A stretch of 64,000 nucleotides of DNA from Girardinichthys multiradiatus (Eukaryota > Chordata > Actinopteri > Cyprinodontiformes > Goodeidae), in the NCBI RefSeq assembly GCF_021462225.1, contig NC_061800.1, forward strand, positions 14,616,749 to 14,680,748, in the 5' to 3' direction. Position numbers and translations under genes: made by a program. The notes below the pieces were generated by a model that was not told where the DNA came from, did no database searches, and worked only from the letters and a program-made list of their open reading frames with translations. Of this stretch, positions 21,958 through 34,292 are shown one piece after another; position 1 is the stretch's first letter; each line of letters opens with the position of its first letter.

Positions 21958-23990
21958 CATTGGGGCGGTAGTCCTGTGTGCGGCAGCTCTGGCGTCCGAG
22001 TGTGGGTGCCGCAGGGCGGGCATCGCTTGACTTGGCGGTTGCATCGGACTTCTCGGCCTTTTACTGAGGTGGGGTTTGCTTGTCTGCTGGGTGCTTGGGG
22101 TTGGTGGTCTTCACTGTGCCCCTACCGATGTATGGAAGGATGTGTGGTGTTGCTGTGGCGTTGGCTCGGGAAGAACTGAATTGGCTCTGTCGGTTTTGCT
22201 TGGCTGGCCTGGATGTTGGTGGTTCTGCGTCTCGGGGGGGGAGTGCAGCCTCTTTGCCATGTGTTCTGTGGCCTTTCTGTGGTGCCCTTCGGCTTGCTGG
22301 GCCAGCGTCTTTCCTTTGGGCACAGTGGTGCATCGCCGTGTCTGCTTGACTCTCTGGCTGGCCCTGGTGGTTCAGTTTGTTTGTCTATGGAAGGGTGCAT
22401 GTGCCTATGCTTACATTTGGGTGGGCCTGCCATTTTAGGTTGAGTGTGGCTTATTGTACCTCGGTGTTGGTGCGGGATGTGTTTTGTTGCCTCACTCGCC
22501 TGGTTGTGGCTGGAGTCTGGTGCCGGGCATCGGGGACTGGGCGCTCTGTTGGCTCTGCCCCGTGGGTTTCGGGGTGGTTGGGCATTGTTGTAAACATGTT
22601 GGTAAAGTGCCCTCCTTTGTGTGGTGTATTCTGGTTGCACTGGGTCTGCTCTTTTTTTTGGTGTGGGGCCGCATTGCTGCACGTGGTCCCGGCTGGCTCC
22701 TTTTTGTTGGGAGTCGGTGGCTTCTGCGGGCGGGGGACTGGGTGTTGGGGCTGGGGATCAGGGTTTGAGGGTTTGGGCGGTTTCAGAGGGTGGCTGGGTT
22801 GTTGGTCCCGTTTTTTGGTAGTTTCTCGGGGCCCGGTGCCTGTCCCTAGCCTTTGGCCTGGTGGATGTGCCTATACCTCCCTCCTTTGTTGGAACTCGCC
22901 GAACTGGGGTGCCTATTGGGGTCAGCTGGGGAGCTGACCCCAATAAGCACTGGAGCGGGGCTGTGCGTGGAGCTTGCTCTGTGTGGGTGTGGCTTCATCA
23001 GCTTTTCGGGAATGGTGCTCACCTGTGGGGGTGTGCCCCTGTGCTGTGGGGAGGGGATTCATGGAGTTTGGGTTTAGGGGCATGTGTTCGATATGTGTGT
23101 CCTGGTTGGGGTTAGCCCTGTGGGAAAATTGGGGTTCATTGGGGGTGGGGGACTCATGGGGTTAGGATCAGAATTCATTGGGAGGTTGGGACTGTTTCAT
23201 CCTGTGGCGGGCTAGTTTGGACCACGTAGACCCCTCTTTTGTACATGGCGCCCTTTCCGGATGAGGATGGGGGTCATTGGGGAGTGCGGTCTGGCCGGGG
23301 GGTCGGGGTCCAGGCCGGGTACGCTCAGGTTCAGGCACCAGCCCAGGCTAGCCCAGTCCAGGTTCAGGTGCGGTCTGCCTGTCTCCACCCCTGGAGGGAA
23401 GGGGACCACCAACTGGGTCCGGGGGCTGGTTGCCCCTGTGGGGAATCAGCACCTGGGAGTACGTATGGGGAGTATGAGTGAGTGTACAACATCCATTGTT
23501 GTTTGTCTTTACATTGGGTGCGTGGGTGTTTTCATGTGTACGCATGAGGGTGGGAATGTGCGATTGTGACTGTGTGTACCAATTTTTTGTGTGAGGTTGG
23601 GTCTTGGACTGCTCCCACTCCTGGATCAGTTTAGGCACCCCATCAAATGAGGGGCCTTTTTCCTCCCCGCCATACTACCTGCTGGTGGTTGATGTCTCTG
23701 CCCACTGGTGTATTGGTGGTTCTCTGTGTCCAGGGCTGGGTGCTTTGGAGTGTGCCGGCTCACTCCCAGTGGCTGCTTGCCAGGCCCTGGACCGCTGGGC
23801 TCTGTCGGGCCTCTGCTTGGGGAGTGATATGTCCCGGGGTCTCGGGTCTCTGGGTCCATGGCTGGATCTGCGCGGGCGTAGATGGCTGTCGGCAGGGCCT
23901 GTGAGCTCGTCGCTGCAGCTCCCTGGGGTTTCTGCACTGTGGCTGCTGGGTGGTTCCCCTGAGACTCTCCTCTGCTTTGACGTGCATCTA
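21958..23990 (+). mobile_element. G/T-rich LINE tail, copy 1 (tail-only, 5'-truncated)
   Basis: There is an abrupt change from AT-rich flanks to about 2 kb that is G/T-rich on the + strand. It aligns by eye with the tract at 38587-41560. Shared landmarks include 'ccctaccgatgtatggaagg' (22122) with 38768, 'tgttggtggttctgcgtctc' (22213) with 38868, 'ggggtgcctattggggtcag' (22905) with 39193, 'ttcatcagctttt' with 40629, and 'tgggtggttcccctgagact' (23946) with 41531. Relative to copy 2 it carries about 400 extra bases after 22400, lacks about 1.36 kb after 22935, and stops about 200 bases earlier at its 3' end. Its many long ORFs on both strands are composition effects. Confidence 0.6.
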
Positions 23991-24320
23991 AAATAATGGG
24001 CCTCTGTGTCCCATGAAATCTATTCATAGGGAAACAGGAATTCATGGATTACAAATAAAAACAACATAAACATAAAAAAGTGCATTATGAATAAAAAAAT
24101 TATTATTTCATAAAACATGAATCCACCACTAACTAAATGTACTTAAAGTGAAGGTTGAAGTTTTCTTAATATTTCAGTGTGAGCTTTTGCTACTTCTGTA
24201 GAAGTTTTTAGAAATATTTTTACACATACATTTACAAGGAGTGTAAGGAGGTGTATGTCATGGCATTATGTTTTTTACAGGAGGACTGAACTTTTAACCT
24301 CAACATATGATTTGGGTCAT
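23991..24320. other. AT-rich spacer
   Basis: The sequence returns to AT-rich immediately after the G/T-rich tract. No feature is seen. Confidence 0.5.
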
Positions 24321-25245
24321 GTAAATTGCAGTGGCTTTTAAAAAGTACACAATCCTGTTAAAATCACAAGGTTTTAAGGCCTGAAAAATTGAGACGATAA
24401 ATTATTTTCAAACTCTTTTCACTATTAATGGCATGTACCTTGTACAATTTGGTTGATAAACAAACAAATCTGTTAAAGGGAAAACACGTAAAACATAAAA
24501 AGTAGCAATAGCCTGGTTCCCTATGTGAGCACACCCTTAAATTAAAACGTTGTTGTAGCACTTTCTGATCCCATTTCAGCATCTGGTCTTATTAAGTTCA
24601 CATCTACCATCAATTACAGTGAATCTGATCAACTCTAAAAAACGTTGAGGTATCCTCGTCGGAATTTTCTGACATTTGCTCATTTCCAGAATCCAGAACT
24701 TGAAACAGGTTACAAAGTATCAGAGTTATTGAATTATATAAAGGTATCAGTCAGGAGAATAGTACAAAATATCCACAGCAATATATACTGTATGTACAAT
24801 AAAGACAGTACTCTGTAATTGGATAAATTATGCAACAAGGACATTAAAAACAGTTTTTCCATTTATAAAACACAAGAAGCAAACTGATCAGGCAAGCTGC
24901 CAAGAGCCAGACAGCAAACACTGAAGGAGCTGCAGGAATTTCCAACAAGTATTTATTGTGTTGCACATATTACAACAATTAGCTGAAATCCCCTTATGTC
25001 TGAACTAAGAAGTAGGCCTGAGCAAAAGAAGCCTTCTATCCCAAAGAAAACATCTGGATCTTGTTAAATATATGGAATCATAATCTATAGAAACCACATT
25101 TTGGGCCAAAATGTCAAAGAATTTGAACAGAATATGACAACAACACTGGAATTTATCAAAATAACACAATGCCCACAGTGCAAGATTGTTGGCAGAGCTT
25201 TATGGTCTGTGATTACTTTTCTTCAGATAGAGCTGAGGTTGATAG
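24320..25245 (+). mobile_element. Decayed Tc1/mariner element
   Basis: Phrases of one fish Tc1 family appear in the expected order. These are 'aaaaagtacacaatcctgtt' (about 24340), 'agcacacccttaaatt' (24527), 'agtgaatctgatcaactct' (24620), 'ctgacatttgctcatttcc' (24669), 'aggtatcagtcaggagaata' (24742), 'aaacactgaaggagctgcag' (24916) and 'gcccacagtg' (25171). The coding part is eroded and has no ORF. Confidence 0.7.
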
Positions 25246-27000
25246 TTCGGAATAATAGTCAACATTGCCACTAAACTCTCCGCTGTCTGCTAGAAAGCTG
25301 AAGAAGGAGATGTCATTTTTCAGCATCGCAGTGTATCCAAGCACAAATACAAATAAATAAAAGAGTAGTTTCATGAGCGAAAAATTCAAAATGTTGACTG
25401 GCCTACCCAGAATCCAGAGCTAAATTCACAGCATATTTGTGGAGTCACCTGAAAAGGGCTGTGAACAAGAGATGTCCTCACAATCTGATGGGTTTGTGAG
25501 GACATCAAAAATATGATCGATGTTTGGATGTGGAGAAACTTTGCAAGGAAGAGTGGGCCGGTGTTGCCAAGTAGAGATGGGACATCCTTGTAGACTCCTA
25601 CCATAGAAGAAGGAATGCTGAAATTTATTCAACAGATGTTTGTATTTGTTAAGGATTTCAACCTGGAAATTAGAGGAGTTTATTAACTGATGTTTGATTT
25701 CTTTTGGAGCTCGGACCCTGGTGGAAGACATGGATGCTGATAATGACATGAGCTTGAATAAACATCTTAGGGATAGAATTAGAGAAGTCTTCCCCCGGGG
25801 TTCCTGATACTGGTGGTGGAGTGGAGGCCTGAGAAGATAAGGGAGTCGGAAGGAGCTTGAAGCCTGATGGTGGAGATGGGGTGGAGGAGAGTCGAAGCTC
25901 AGCTGAAGATCAGGAGATTCTGCATAAGAAGGTCTTTTAAAGCAAAGCCTGGAGGGATGATTGGCTGAAGAGGGATTTAGATCAGGAGGTCATTGGTTGG
26001 AGCGGAGAACATGGTGGAGTAATTAGACAGAGCTGGAAGTGGAGGTGAATCTTCCAAGTTGAATTTTCGTCAAAACTCCATGTTACGGGTGCGTACACAT
26101 ATTAAGCCACACTGTTGCATTTTGTTAAATTAATTTAATTTCTCCTTTTAACAGATCAGATTTAAGTTTAATTGTACAAAATAAATGTCACTCTATACTC
26201 TGTTGAAAAATGGAAAATTCTTTATCATGGTCTCATAAAATTCTGGATTTTGACAGGAAGAATGTACATTTTTTAGATCATTCACATTTCTCATATCTAA
26301 TTTCTCCTTTGTATAATTTGTGATGTCTTTTCCTCTGATAGGGGTCTTAAGCATACAGATCTTCTGGTTCCTGCAAAAAATGAAATCAACGGAATCTGAA
26401 AAAACAATTTTTGGACCAAGGTGAAACCTACATATGCTTATAATGCTGAAAAGGCCAGGATTAAAATTAATTGGCCCCAAAAACAAATGCAGTCTGATTC
26501 AGACATTTTAAATCTCCGTGATGGCAACAAAGACGAAATAGAGCCCAATGTTTTGTTTCAGGCTGGGGTTTTATTTGGCTTGTCAGAATCAGATCAGGTG
26601 CCATATGCAGACCTAGCTTTAAAGGGTTAAAATATCTAATAACTTTGAACAGGAGCTCAACCTGGCTCAACAAAGTGAGCCTGCTATAGCCTGCTATATT
26701 ATTAGACAATAGCATTTCTGCTTTTCTGACAGTTAATAGAACATCAGAACATTTTATTCTGTAAGAACTCCATAGTAACACAAGAGAAGCTAAGCGGTAG
26801 ACACCTAAGGAAGCTCCACCAGCAGCAGATACAACTGTAGATCAGTCATCCAGCTGACCCCTTTTCAACCAGCAACCCCACTGTAACACAGCTTAACCAA
26901 ATCTGAGCCATCCTTGTGTATCCAGCGGACAAGTCTGTGTCTTTCAGCTCTTCCAGCACACATTCATCTCCTCAGTCACATTACCTTGTTTTCTTACCTG
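25246..27000. other. Intergenic, unidentified
   Basis: Contains a GA-rich block (about 25800-26050) and a minus-strand 107-codon ORF (25426-25749) without a recognisable domain. The only structure is an inverted repeat with 13-bp arms at 25471-25483 and 25494-25506. No gene is claimed. Confidence 0.4.
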
Positions 27001-27004
27001 CTGT

Positions 27005-27400
27005 TGTATATTTATTTCAGAATCAGCTTTATTGCCAAGTTTGTACATACAAACAAGGAATTTGACTCTGGTACACTTTGCTCCCTGGTTTTTGCGTTAA
27101 AGAATATACATATATACAATATACAAATATACACATATATAAATAAAAAGGTGCATTTGCAACATCTGTATGCTGTTGTTTGGTACTCTATTAAATGTTC
27201 AACAGAGAATCAGCCTGGGGGAAGAAACTGTCTCTGTGGCGGCTGGTTTTAGTGAACGGTGCTCTGTAGCGGCGGCCTAAAGTAAGACTCTAAACAGTTT
27301 TTGCGCCGGGTGTGTGGGGTCTGCAGAGATTTTTGCAGCTCTTTTTCTGGCCCTAGACCTATATAAGTCCTGGATGGAGGGAAGGTGAGCCCTGATTATT
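27005..27400 (-). mobile_element. LINE 3'-end fragment (reverse)
   Basis: The + strand starts with 'cagaatcagctttattgcca' and 'acaaacaaggaatttgactc', then 'cagcctgggggaagaaactg' and 'ctctgtagcggcggcctaaa'. This is the antisense of the 3' coding/UTR end of a common fish non-LTR retrotransposon. A TA-rich microsatellite-like stretch (27105-27150) interrupts it. Only the tail is present. Confidence 0.65.
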
Positions 27401-29608
27401 CTCTCTGGATTATCCTTAGATAATGGCTGGTACAGACTGATAAGTGCTAACTTTAACCCATGATTGGATCTCCTTATGTTATTATGCTTAGAACAAGATT
27501 AAACTCTAAATTAGGAGATTTTGCATCAACCGGTGGAAATTCTGTATTTAGAACAGTTCAATAATTCCACACAAGCTGTGCTATTTATAACAGCAAATCA
27601 CCTGTTAGGGATGTCCTGGATGTTTTTGTCCCCAATACTGACCAGGGACATTTAAGATGAATCATTGTTCAGTCCCAGTATGGTACAAAAAAAATCAATG
27701 CTGCTGAAACTCTTGAAAACTCTGTACCTTTAAATGTAATAAGCTACAGCACATCAGTTCAGAATTACGTGTCCTGTTATTTATGTCAGTGTCCCACTTA
27801 CCTAAGTAACTAGTGGCGTTCTGGATGCTGCAGTGTCTGTTTATCTTGACTGCGGAAGACATTAATATGCTGCTCCAACACAGGTTTAAATGGGTGCAGA
27901 ACGCAACCATGTTCTTTTAATGTGTCAGTTGAAATGCTCATAATTTTATCATTTGTTTCGAAAACATGCAAGGCTAACACTAGTATGTTTGCTCTCTGTT
28001 TTGATTCGCCTCATTGAGAATTCTGACAAAACTTGCTTAAAAAGTTGCTGTTTTGCTTCATAATCAAGCGATGTGCTTTGAACAACCTCAGATCCATTGA
28101 CTAGTGTTTCAGCTGCACTATGTATTGCTACCTGAGCTGCAGGTAATATCTGAGCATGAAGCAGAGAACGTCACACAACCCACTCACCAGGAGATGCAGC
28201 AACCAATCCAGTCTCGATATTATTAATCAATGTTATTGTGAAGGGTAAAAAAACTGTTAAATATTTGGGAAAAAAATATTTATTCTATACAGAAAATATC
28301 TGCATCACATATAACACAGTCTTGCATGCTTTTGCTTGCGTTTGCAAGCTTTGCACACAAATAGACCAGAATTTTTAAGGTTGGCCCCATGAAACGTAGC
28401 CACATGGGTTGCTGGGGCATGTAGGTGACACAGGACACTAACAACAGCTGCTGGGAGATGAGTTACTGAGATTGATTGTATCAAAATGTCTTGATCAGAA
28501 TTCTTAGCCTATGCATCTCAATCAGAATGGCACATTCCTATCCTCTGTATCTACTTGACTTGGATGAATAAAAACTCTCATTCATTCAGCCTACAGTGAA
28601 TAAAGGAATAATATAATATAAAAAACATTTAATTATATTATTATTCCTAAAACAGTTTTTACTGTTCAATTAAAGTCTTTGTTCAAAGAAAAAACTAAAT
28701 AAAAAACTTGTTTTTCTGCAACCTCCCAGTTTTGTTTTCATTCTGTCTGAATGTTAGACCAGACAGAAAACACTGGAGTGTTTTCTTTCTTCATGGTCAT
28801 GATAACAATTGCCAATATGTTGTCATTCACTGACGGGGGTCATCAAACTTGTTTTTGTCCTTTCAAGCTCCTGGTGTTTGGCATAGCTAAAGTTTTCAGC
28901 AGAAGTTCTTTTGGTGGCAAGAAATGCAGCTGTTTTATTAAAGTTAAAAATGTTTCAGGTGACTATACTGTAGATGTTTCTTTTGAGTTTTGTCTTTATT
29001 TTGTCCACATAATAAAAAAAAAAAGACAATGGCACATGTGGTGATCAAGTCTACATTTAAAAAGAAGGGCTACAGGAATCATTTATACCTTCTGTCTGAT
29101 CTGAAGATGCATCCAACTGTTAGTAACTTGGCAGTTCACAAAATGACACACCGTTGAACTGACCCTGAGCAGGCATGACAGGGTTCACGAAAGCAGAGCC
29201 CTCCAGGAGAAAAGGGTGCTGGCAGGCAGGATGAGATCAGATATCATGCATGCAGTCAAACCAGACACGAAAGCTTTCAGAATGCAGATCAAAACCAATG
29301 ACATGTTCAGGAGTTTTTAGTGTAATTAAAGAGTGCCATAATGGAGTCTAATAACATTGAAAGTAGTTTGACTTTCCAGCAAGTAATGACAAAAAAGGAA
29401 AGTCTAGATGACATAAACATGCAAACTGTGGTAGGCATTATGATGCCAGTTACAAAAGATGTCTGGTGTGTCATTATGCCTTAAATACTCAAACAAACAA
29501 AACGCAAGGCAAAGAAGTATTTTTTTCTGAGGGGGGCATAATTAAAAAAGATTTTTTGGGCATATATTACAATGTATTTTATTTTATAAACATGTGTTAT
29601 GAAAGAAG
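27401..29608. other. Intergenic, nothing recognised
   Basis: AT-rich. ORFs at 27695-27910 (-) and 28751-29044 (+) lack recognisable domains. No clear repeat family. Confidence 0.45.
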
Positions 29609-29833
29609 ATGGGCATTCATTCATTGTCTATCCTTCCAGGGTTGCTGGGGAGCTAGTGCCCCTGGTACAACCACCACTGCTCACCAGTCCATCATATGTA
29701 ACACAGAGTCCCACAGGTGAGAACCCAAGCATACACAGGGAAAACATTCAAACTCCATGCGGAAAGACTCCAGGCTGGGATTCGAACCCAGGACCATCTT
29801 GCTGCACTACTCCACTGTGGATCCCGGTAGTAA
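29609..29833 (-). mobile_element. SINE-like repeat, degenerate reverse copy
   Basis: Reverse complement of the family at 6101-6440. Visible landmarks are 'ctccatgcggaaagactcc', 'gggattcgaacccaggacc' (antisense B box near 29779-29789) and 'ccttgctgcactactccact'-like text. Confidence 0.6.
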
Positions 29834-30164
29834 TAAATACTATTTTAAATCCAAAGGCATTTTAAAAGTACCACAGTAGTAGAATAACCTAAAGAGTCGT
29901 TCATCACAATTTTGTTTTGATTTTTACAATTTAAACGTCACATTTGGTGTTGAGGGCAGTCAAATTGAGGCTTTTGATGTAATCATTAGGTCAAAGGTGT
30001 TCACAGTTTTTGCCATACGGGCCAAAATTGTCAAGTTTAAAGTACAAATCTTTTTAAATAAAAAATGCAAAGATAATTTCATAAAATTTTTTTCTTTATT
30101 ATAACCCGGTAAACAAACAACCATCCATACACCCATCCACCTACCCATCTGCTGGACCATTTGT

Positions 30165-31165
30165 TCGCTACTATACCTCCCAGTGTCATCTGCTACTATG
30201 TACCCCAGTAAGGTCTGCTACCACAACTTCCAGCAGGAATTGCAGCTGATAGGGAGGGGCGTCGCAGCTCTGATGTCACAGTGGACTATATAAGGACACC
30301 AGAGATGCCCACCATTGCCTTTTCCCCACTGGAAACCGAGACCGGTTACCATGCAACGGAGGCACGCATCCTTCTGGAGAAGAAACCACACATGGGTTTT
30401 CATTAATTCTCCCTACTGGCCAAAAACTGATCAGAAACTCAACGAGTTAAGCTTGCAGGGATAGGAAAACTTTCAAGTTTTACGTTACCGATCGAAGACG
30501 TGGATTTAACACGTAACCAAGCAAAACCCACGGAGGTTTTTTGTTCCAGTCAACTGCTGACGGTCCGTCTTATTTTTCCCCTTTTGCCAAAGGAGGAAGG
30601 CCGGCCGTCTTTGAGTTGTTACGGACGCATAACAAATTTCCCCCCTCTCTCCCTCGGCTCCAGAAAAGACGACACCTAGTAATCCCATTTTGTTTTATTT
30701 CTATTAGAAATAGCTTGGGCAGGATAGAGTAGGATTTTAGGGCGATTTAGAATCGCCACTTATAGTCCAATGTTCTAAGTTGTATGTGCATGCAATGTTT
30801 TATTGAAACTTTAATTGCTGTTGGACTCTGAAGCCGCCGCACTTTGAAGCTGTGCGGGTCTCACTGTGTTTGAACACCTGAGCGCAGACTCGGGTGGACT
30901 TAAAGTTGGACAGCTAGAACCTCATGGTGGAATACTCACTATTCCTTTGTCCTCACTCTTCCTGTTTTTCCACTGGTTACCGCCTAAAAGTTTTATGACC
31001 CTTTGTGTTTCACTGAGCTCCAACGTCGGGGGTTTTATGACTGCAGCCTGGTGGAGGCCGCTCCCAAAGCTTTGCTCAGTACCATATTTTCTCTTGTTTT
31101 GCCATAACAGCTGGTTTGACTTCATACACACTCAATGTTGTTTTATTTTGTTTAGTTAGTTATTT
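30165..31165 (+). promoter_or_regulatory. Promoter-like GC-richer block of unknown origin
   Basis: A CRE-like TGATGTCA at 30271-30278 and a TATATAAG box at 30287-30294 are followed by about 870 bases of mixed, less AT-rich sequence with no usable ORF. A possible splice donor or poly(A) site is not obvious. It could be the LTR or 5' region of an unclassified retroelement, or a host promoter. The sequence alone does not decide. Confidence 0.3.
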
Positions 31166-31819
31166 TACCCCTTTTGTGTAGAATTTTTGCATGCTTGATT
31201 AGGAGAAGATTATTGAATCAGAATAGTGAGGTGTATCAGGGCTGTTGATTTAATCAAATATTCACGTAGATAAAGAGAAAGCATTTGTGTTTATTTTGAG
31301 CAAGAGTGATTTGTCTGTCAAAAAAAGGTCAAAGTTCCCCCACCTTCGGTGAAGCGGTTGATTAAACAGTGACGTCTAGTAATAGTTATCAATTATTACT
31401 GAGAATTTAATAATTGTAATTATCAAGGGCTTTGAGCCATAATTACAACACCAGAGGACATCTCTGATTTCGATTCGTACTCGTACTCGTCGTCTTCCGC
31501 TTATCCGGGACCGGGTCGCTGGGGCAGCAGACTCACCAGACACACCCAGACGTCCCTCTCCCCAGCCACCTCCTCCAGCTCCTCCGGGGGGAGCCCAAGG
31601 CGTTCCCAGGCCAGCCGAGAGACATAGTCCCACCAGTGTGTCCTGGGCCATCCCCTTGGCCTCCTCCTGGAGGGACGTGCCTGGAACAACTTCCGAGGAA
31701 GGCGTCCAGGAATCATCCGGTATAGATGCCCGAGCCACCTCAACTGGCTCCTCTCAATGTGGAGGAGCAGCGGCTCTACTCCGAGCCCCTCCCAGATGGC
31801 TGAGCTCCTCACCCTATCT

Positions 31820-33114
31820 CTAAAGGAGTGCCACCCTATGGAGGAAGTTCATTTCAGCCGCCTGTATCCGGGATCTTGTTCTTTCGGTCATGACCCAAAG
31901 GTCATGGCCATAGGTGAGGGTAGGAACGCAGACCGACCGGTAAATCAAGAGCTTCGCTTTTCGGCTCAGCTCTCTCTTCACCACAACGGACCGGCACAGT
32001 GCCCTCATTACTGTGGCAGCCGCACCGATCTGTCTGTCGATCTCCCGCTCCATTCTTCCCTCACTCGTGAACAAGACAACGAGATACTTAAACTCCTCCA
32101 CTTGAGGCAGGAACTCCCCTCCAACCTGAAGAGGACAAGCCACCCTTTTCCGGTCCAGTACCATGGCCTCGGACTTGGAGGAGCTGATCTTCATCCCAGC
32201 CGCTTCACACTCGGCTGCGAACCGCCCAATGCATGCTGTAGGTCTTGGCTAGAGGGGGCCAGCAGGACCACATCATCTGCAAAAAAAGAGACGAAATCCA
32301 CTGGTCCCCAAACCAGACCCCCTCCAGCCCTTGGCTGAATCTAGAAATCCTGACCATAAAAGTTATGAACAGGACCGGTGACAAAGGGCAGCCCTGCCGG
32401 AGTCCAACATGCACTGGGAACAGGTCCGACTCAGTGCCGGCAATGCGGACCAAACTCCTGCTCCGCTTGTACGGAGATCGGATGGCCCCTAGTAAAGGGC
32501 CCCCGATTCCATACTCCTGGAGCACCCTCCACAGGGCATCACGAAGGACACAGTTGAATGCTTTCTCCAGGTCCACAAACCACATGTAGACTGGTTGGGC
32601 AAACTCCCTTGAGTACCTCGTAGAGGGTATAGAGCTGGTCCAGTGTTCCACGGCCAGGACAGAAACCACACTGCTCCTCCTGAAGCAGAGGTTCGACTAT
32701 CGGCCGGACTCTCCTCTCCAATACCCTTGCGTAGGCCTTACCAGGGAGGCTGAGGAGTTTGATCCCCCTGTAGTTGGAACACACCCTCCGGTCACCCTTC
32801 TTATGAAGGGGGACCACCACCCCAGTCTGCCAGTCCAGAGGCACTATCCCCGACCGCCACATAATGTTGAAGAGGCGTGTCAACCATGACAGCCCCACAA
32901 CATCCAGAGATTTGAGGTACTCATGGCGGATCTCATCCATGCCCGAAGCCCTGTCACCGCGGAGCTTTTTAACCACCTCTGTGACTTCAGCCTGGGTGAT
33001 GAAAGAGTCCAACCCCGAGTCCCCAGCCTCTGTTTCCACCAGGGATTGCGTGATGGCAGGATTGAGGAGATCCTCGAAGTACTCCTTCCCAATATTGTCC
33101 TCAGTTGAGGTCAA
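31820..33114 (-). pseudogene. Rex3 reverse transcriptase, frameshifted
   Basis: Three overlapping frames together cover the polymerase. 32539-33114 has the fingers (EVVKKLRGDRASGMDEI, PLHKKGDRRVCSNYRGI and EEQCGFCPGRGTLDQL). 32205-32669 has FVDLEKAF (motif A) and LRQGCPLSPVLF (motif B). The catalytic FADD codons lie at 32272-32283 but are out of frame because of a run of seven A (on +) just beside them. 31820-32194 has the C-terminal KSEAMVLDRKR and TYGHDLWVMTERTRSRIQ segments. In intact elements this copies element RNA into the nicked target. Confidence 0.88.
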
Positions 33115-33470
33115 GAGCCTCCCACCTCCATTGTAAACAGTGTTGGTGAAGCACTGCTTCCCCCACCTGAGGCCCCGGTTGGTTTGCCAGAATAGCTTCT
33201 AGGCCAACCAGTAGTCCTTTTCCATGGCCTCACTAAACTCTTTCCAGGCCTGGGTTTTTGCCTCTGCCACAGCCCAGGAGTCCCACAAGCCAACCACAGC
33301 CGATAGGACTCCTTCTTCAGCGTCCTTTACTGCCGGTGTCCACCACCGGGTTCTGGGATTGCCGCCGTGACTGGCATTACAGACCTTACGGCCGCAGCTA
33401 CGGGCAGCAACATCGACAATAGATGCAGAGAACATGGTCCACTTGGACTCCAACATCCCCCGGAATCTGG

Positions 33471-34292
33471 TCAAAGCTCTCCTGAAGTTGGGAGTTGAAT
33501 ACATCCCTGGCCGAGGGCTCCGCCAGACGTTCCTAGCAGACCCTCACTATGCGCTTGGTTCTGCCAAGTCTGTCCGGCTTTATCCTCCTCCTGCGAATTC
33601 AGAGGACAGCTCAGCTTCACCCGAGTGTCCAAAACATGCGGCCAAAGGTCTGATGATATGACAACAAAGTCGATCATTGACCTCCTGCCTAGTGTGTCCT
33701 GGTGCCAAGTGCACTGATGGACACCCTTATGTTTGAACATAGTGTTCATTGTGGACAATCCCTGACTAGCACAGAAGTGCAATAACAAAGCACTCCTCGG
33801 ATTCAGATCGGGGAGGCCATTCCTCCCGATCACGCCTCTCCAGGTGTCACTGTCTTTTCCCACGTGGGTGTTGAAGTCCCCCAGCAGAACAATGGAGTCC
33901 CTGGGAGGGGCACTATCCAGCACCCCCGACAAGAAGGCTGGGTACTCTACACTACCGCTCAGCCCGTAGGCCGAAACGACAGTCAGAGACCTGTCCCCAA
34001 CCCGAAGGCCCAGGGATGCGACCCTCTCATCCACAGGGGTAAACCCCAACACGAGACGGCTGAGCTGGGGGGCAACAAGCAAACCCACAGCAGCCTGCCG
34101 CCTCTCCCCGTTAGCCACTCCAGAGTAGAAGAGAGTCCAGCCCCTTTCGAGGAGATGGGTTCCAGAGCCCACGCCGTGCGTGGAGGCGAGCCCGACTATT
34201 TCTAGTCGATATCTCTCGACCTCCTGCACAAGCTCAGGCTCCTTCCCCCCCAGTGAGGTCACATTCCACGTCCCTAGAACCAGGATAAGCAT
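33471..34292 (-). pseudogene. Rex3 apurinic-type endonuclease domain
   Basis: The 273-codon open frame has the features of LINE AP-endonucleases: LGTWNVTSL at the start, the metal-binding '[10 protein letters not shown]' motif in the middle (about residue 136) and '[10 protein letters not shown]' (about residue 205), which provides the SxIDF-type active-site strand. The enzyme nicks target DNA to prime reverse transcription. A frameshift near 33,600 garbles the last 50 residues and separates it from the downstream frames. Confidence 0.85.

Noticed and set aside
22061..24045. Many long overlapping ORFs on both strands (up to 186 codons)
   Set aside because: They come from low-AT, G/T-rich composition with few stop codons. 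Translations are dominated by G/W/V/C or P/T/H/Q, have no domains, and are mutually overlapping.
32245..32589. Plus-strand ORFs across the Rex3 copy
   Set aside because: They are shadows of the minus-strand reverse transcriptase.
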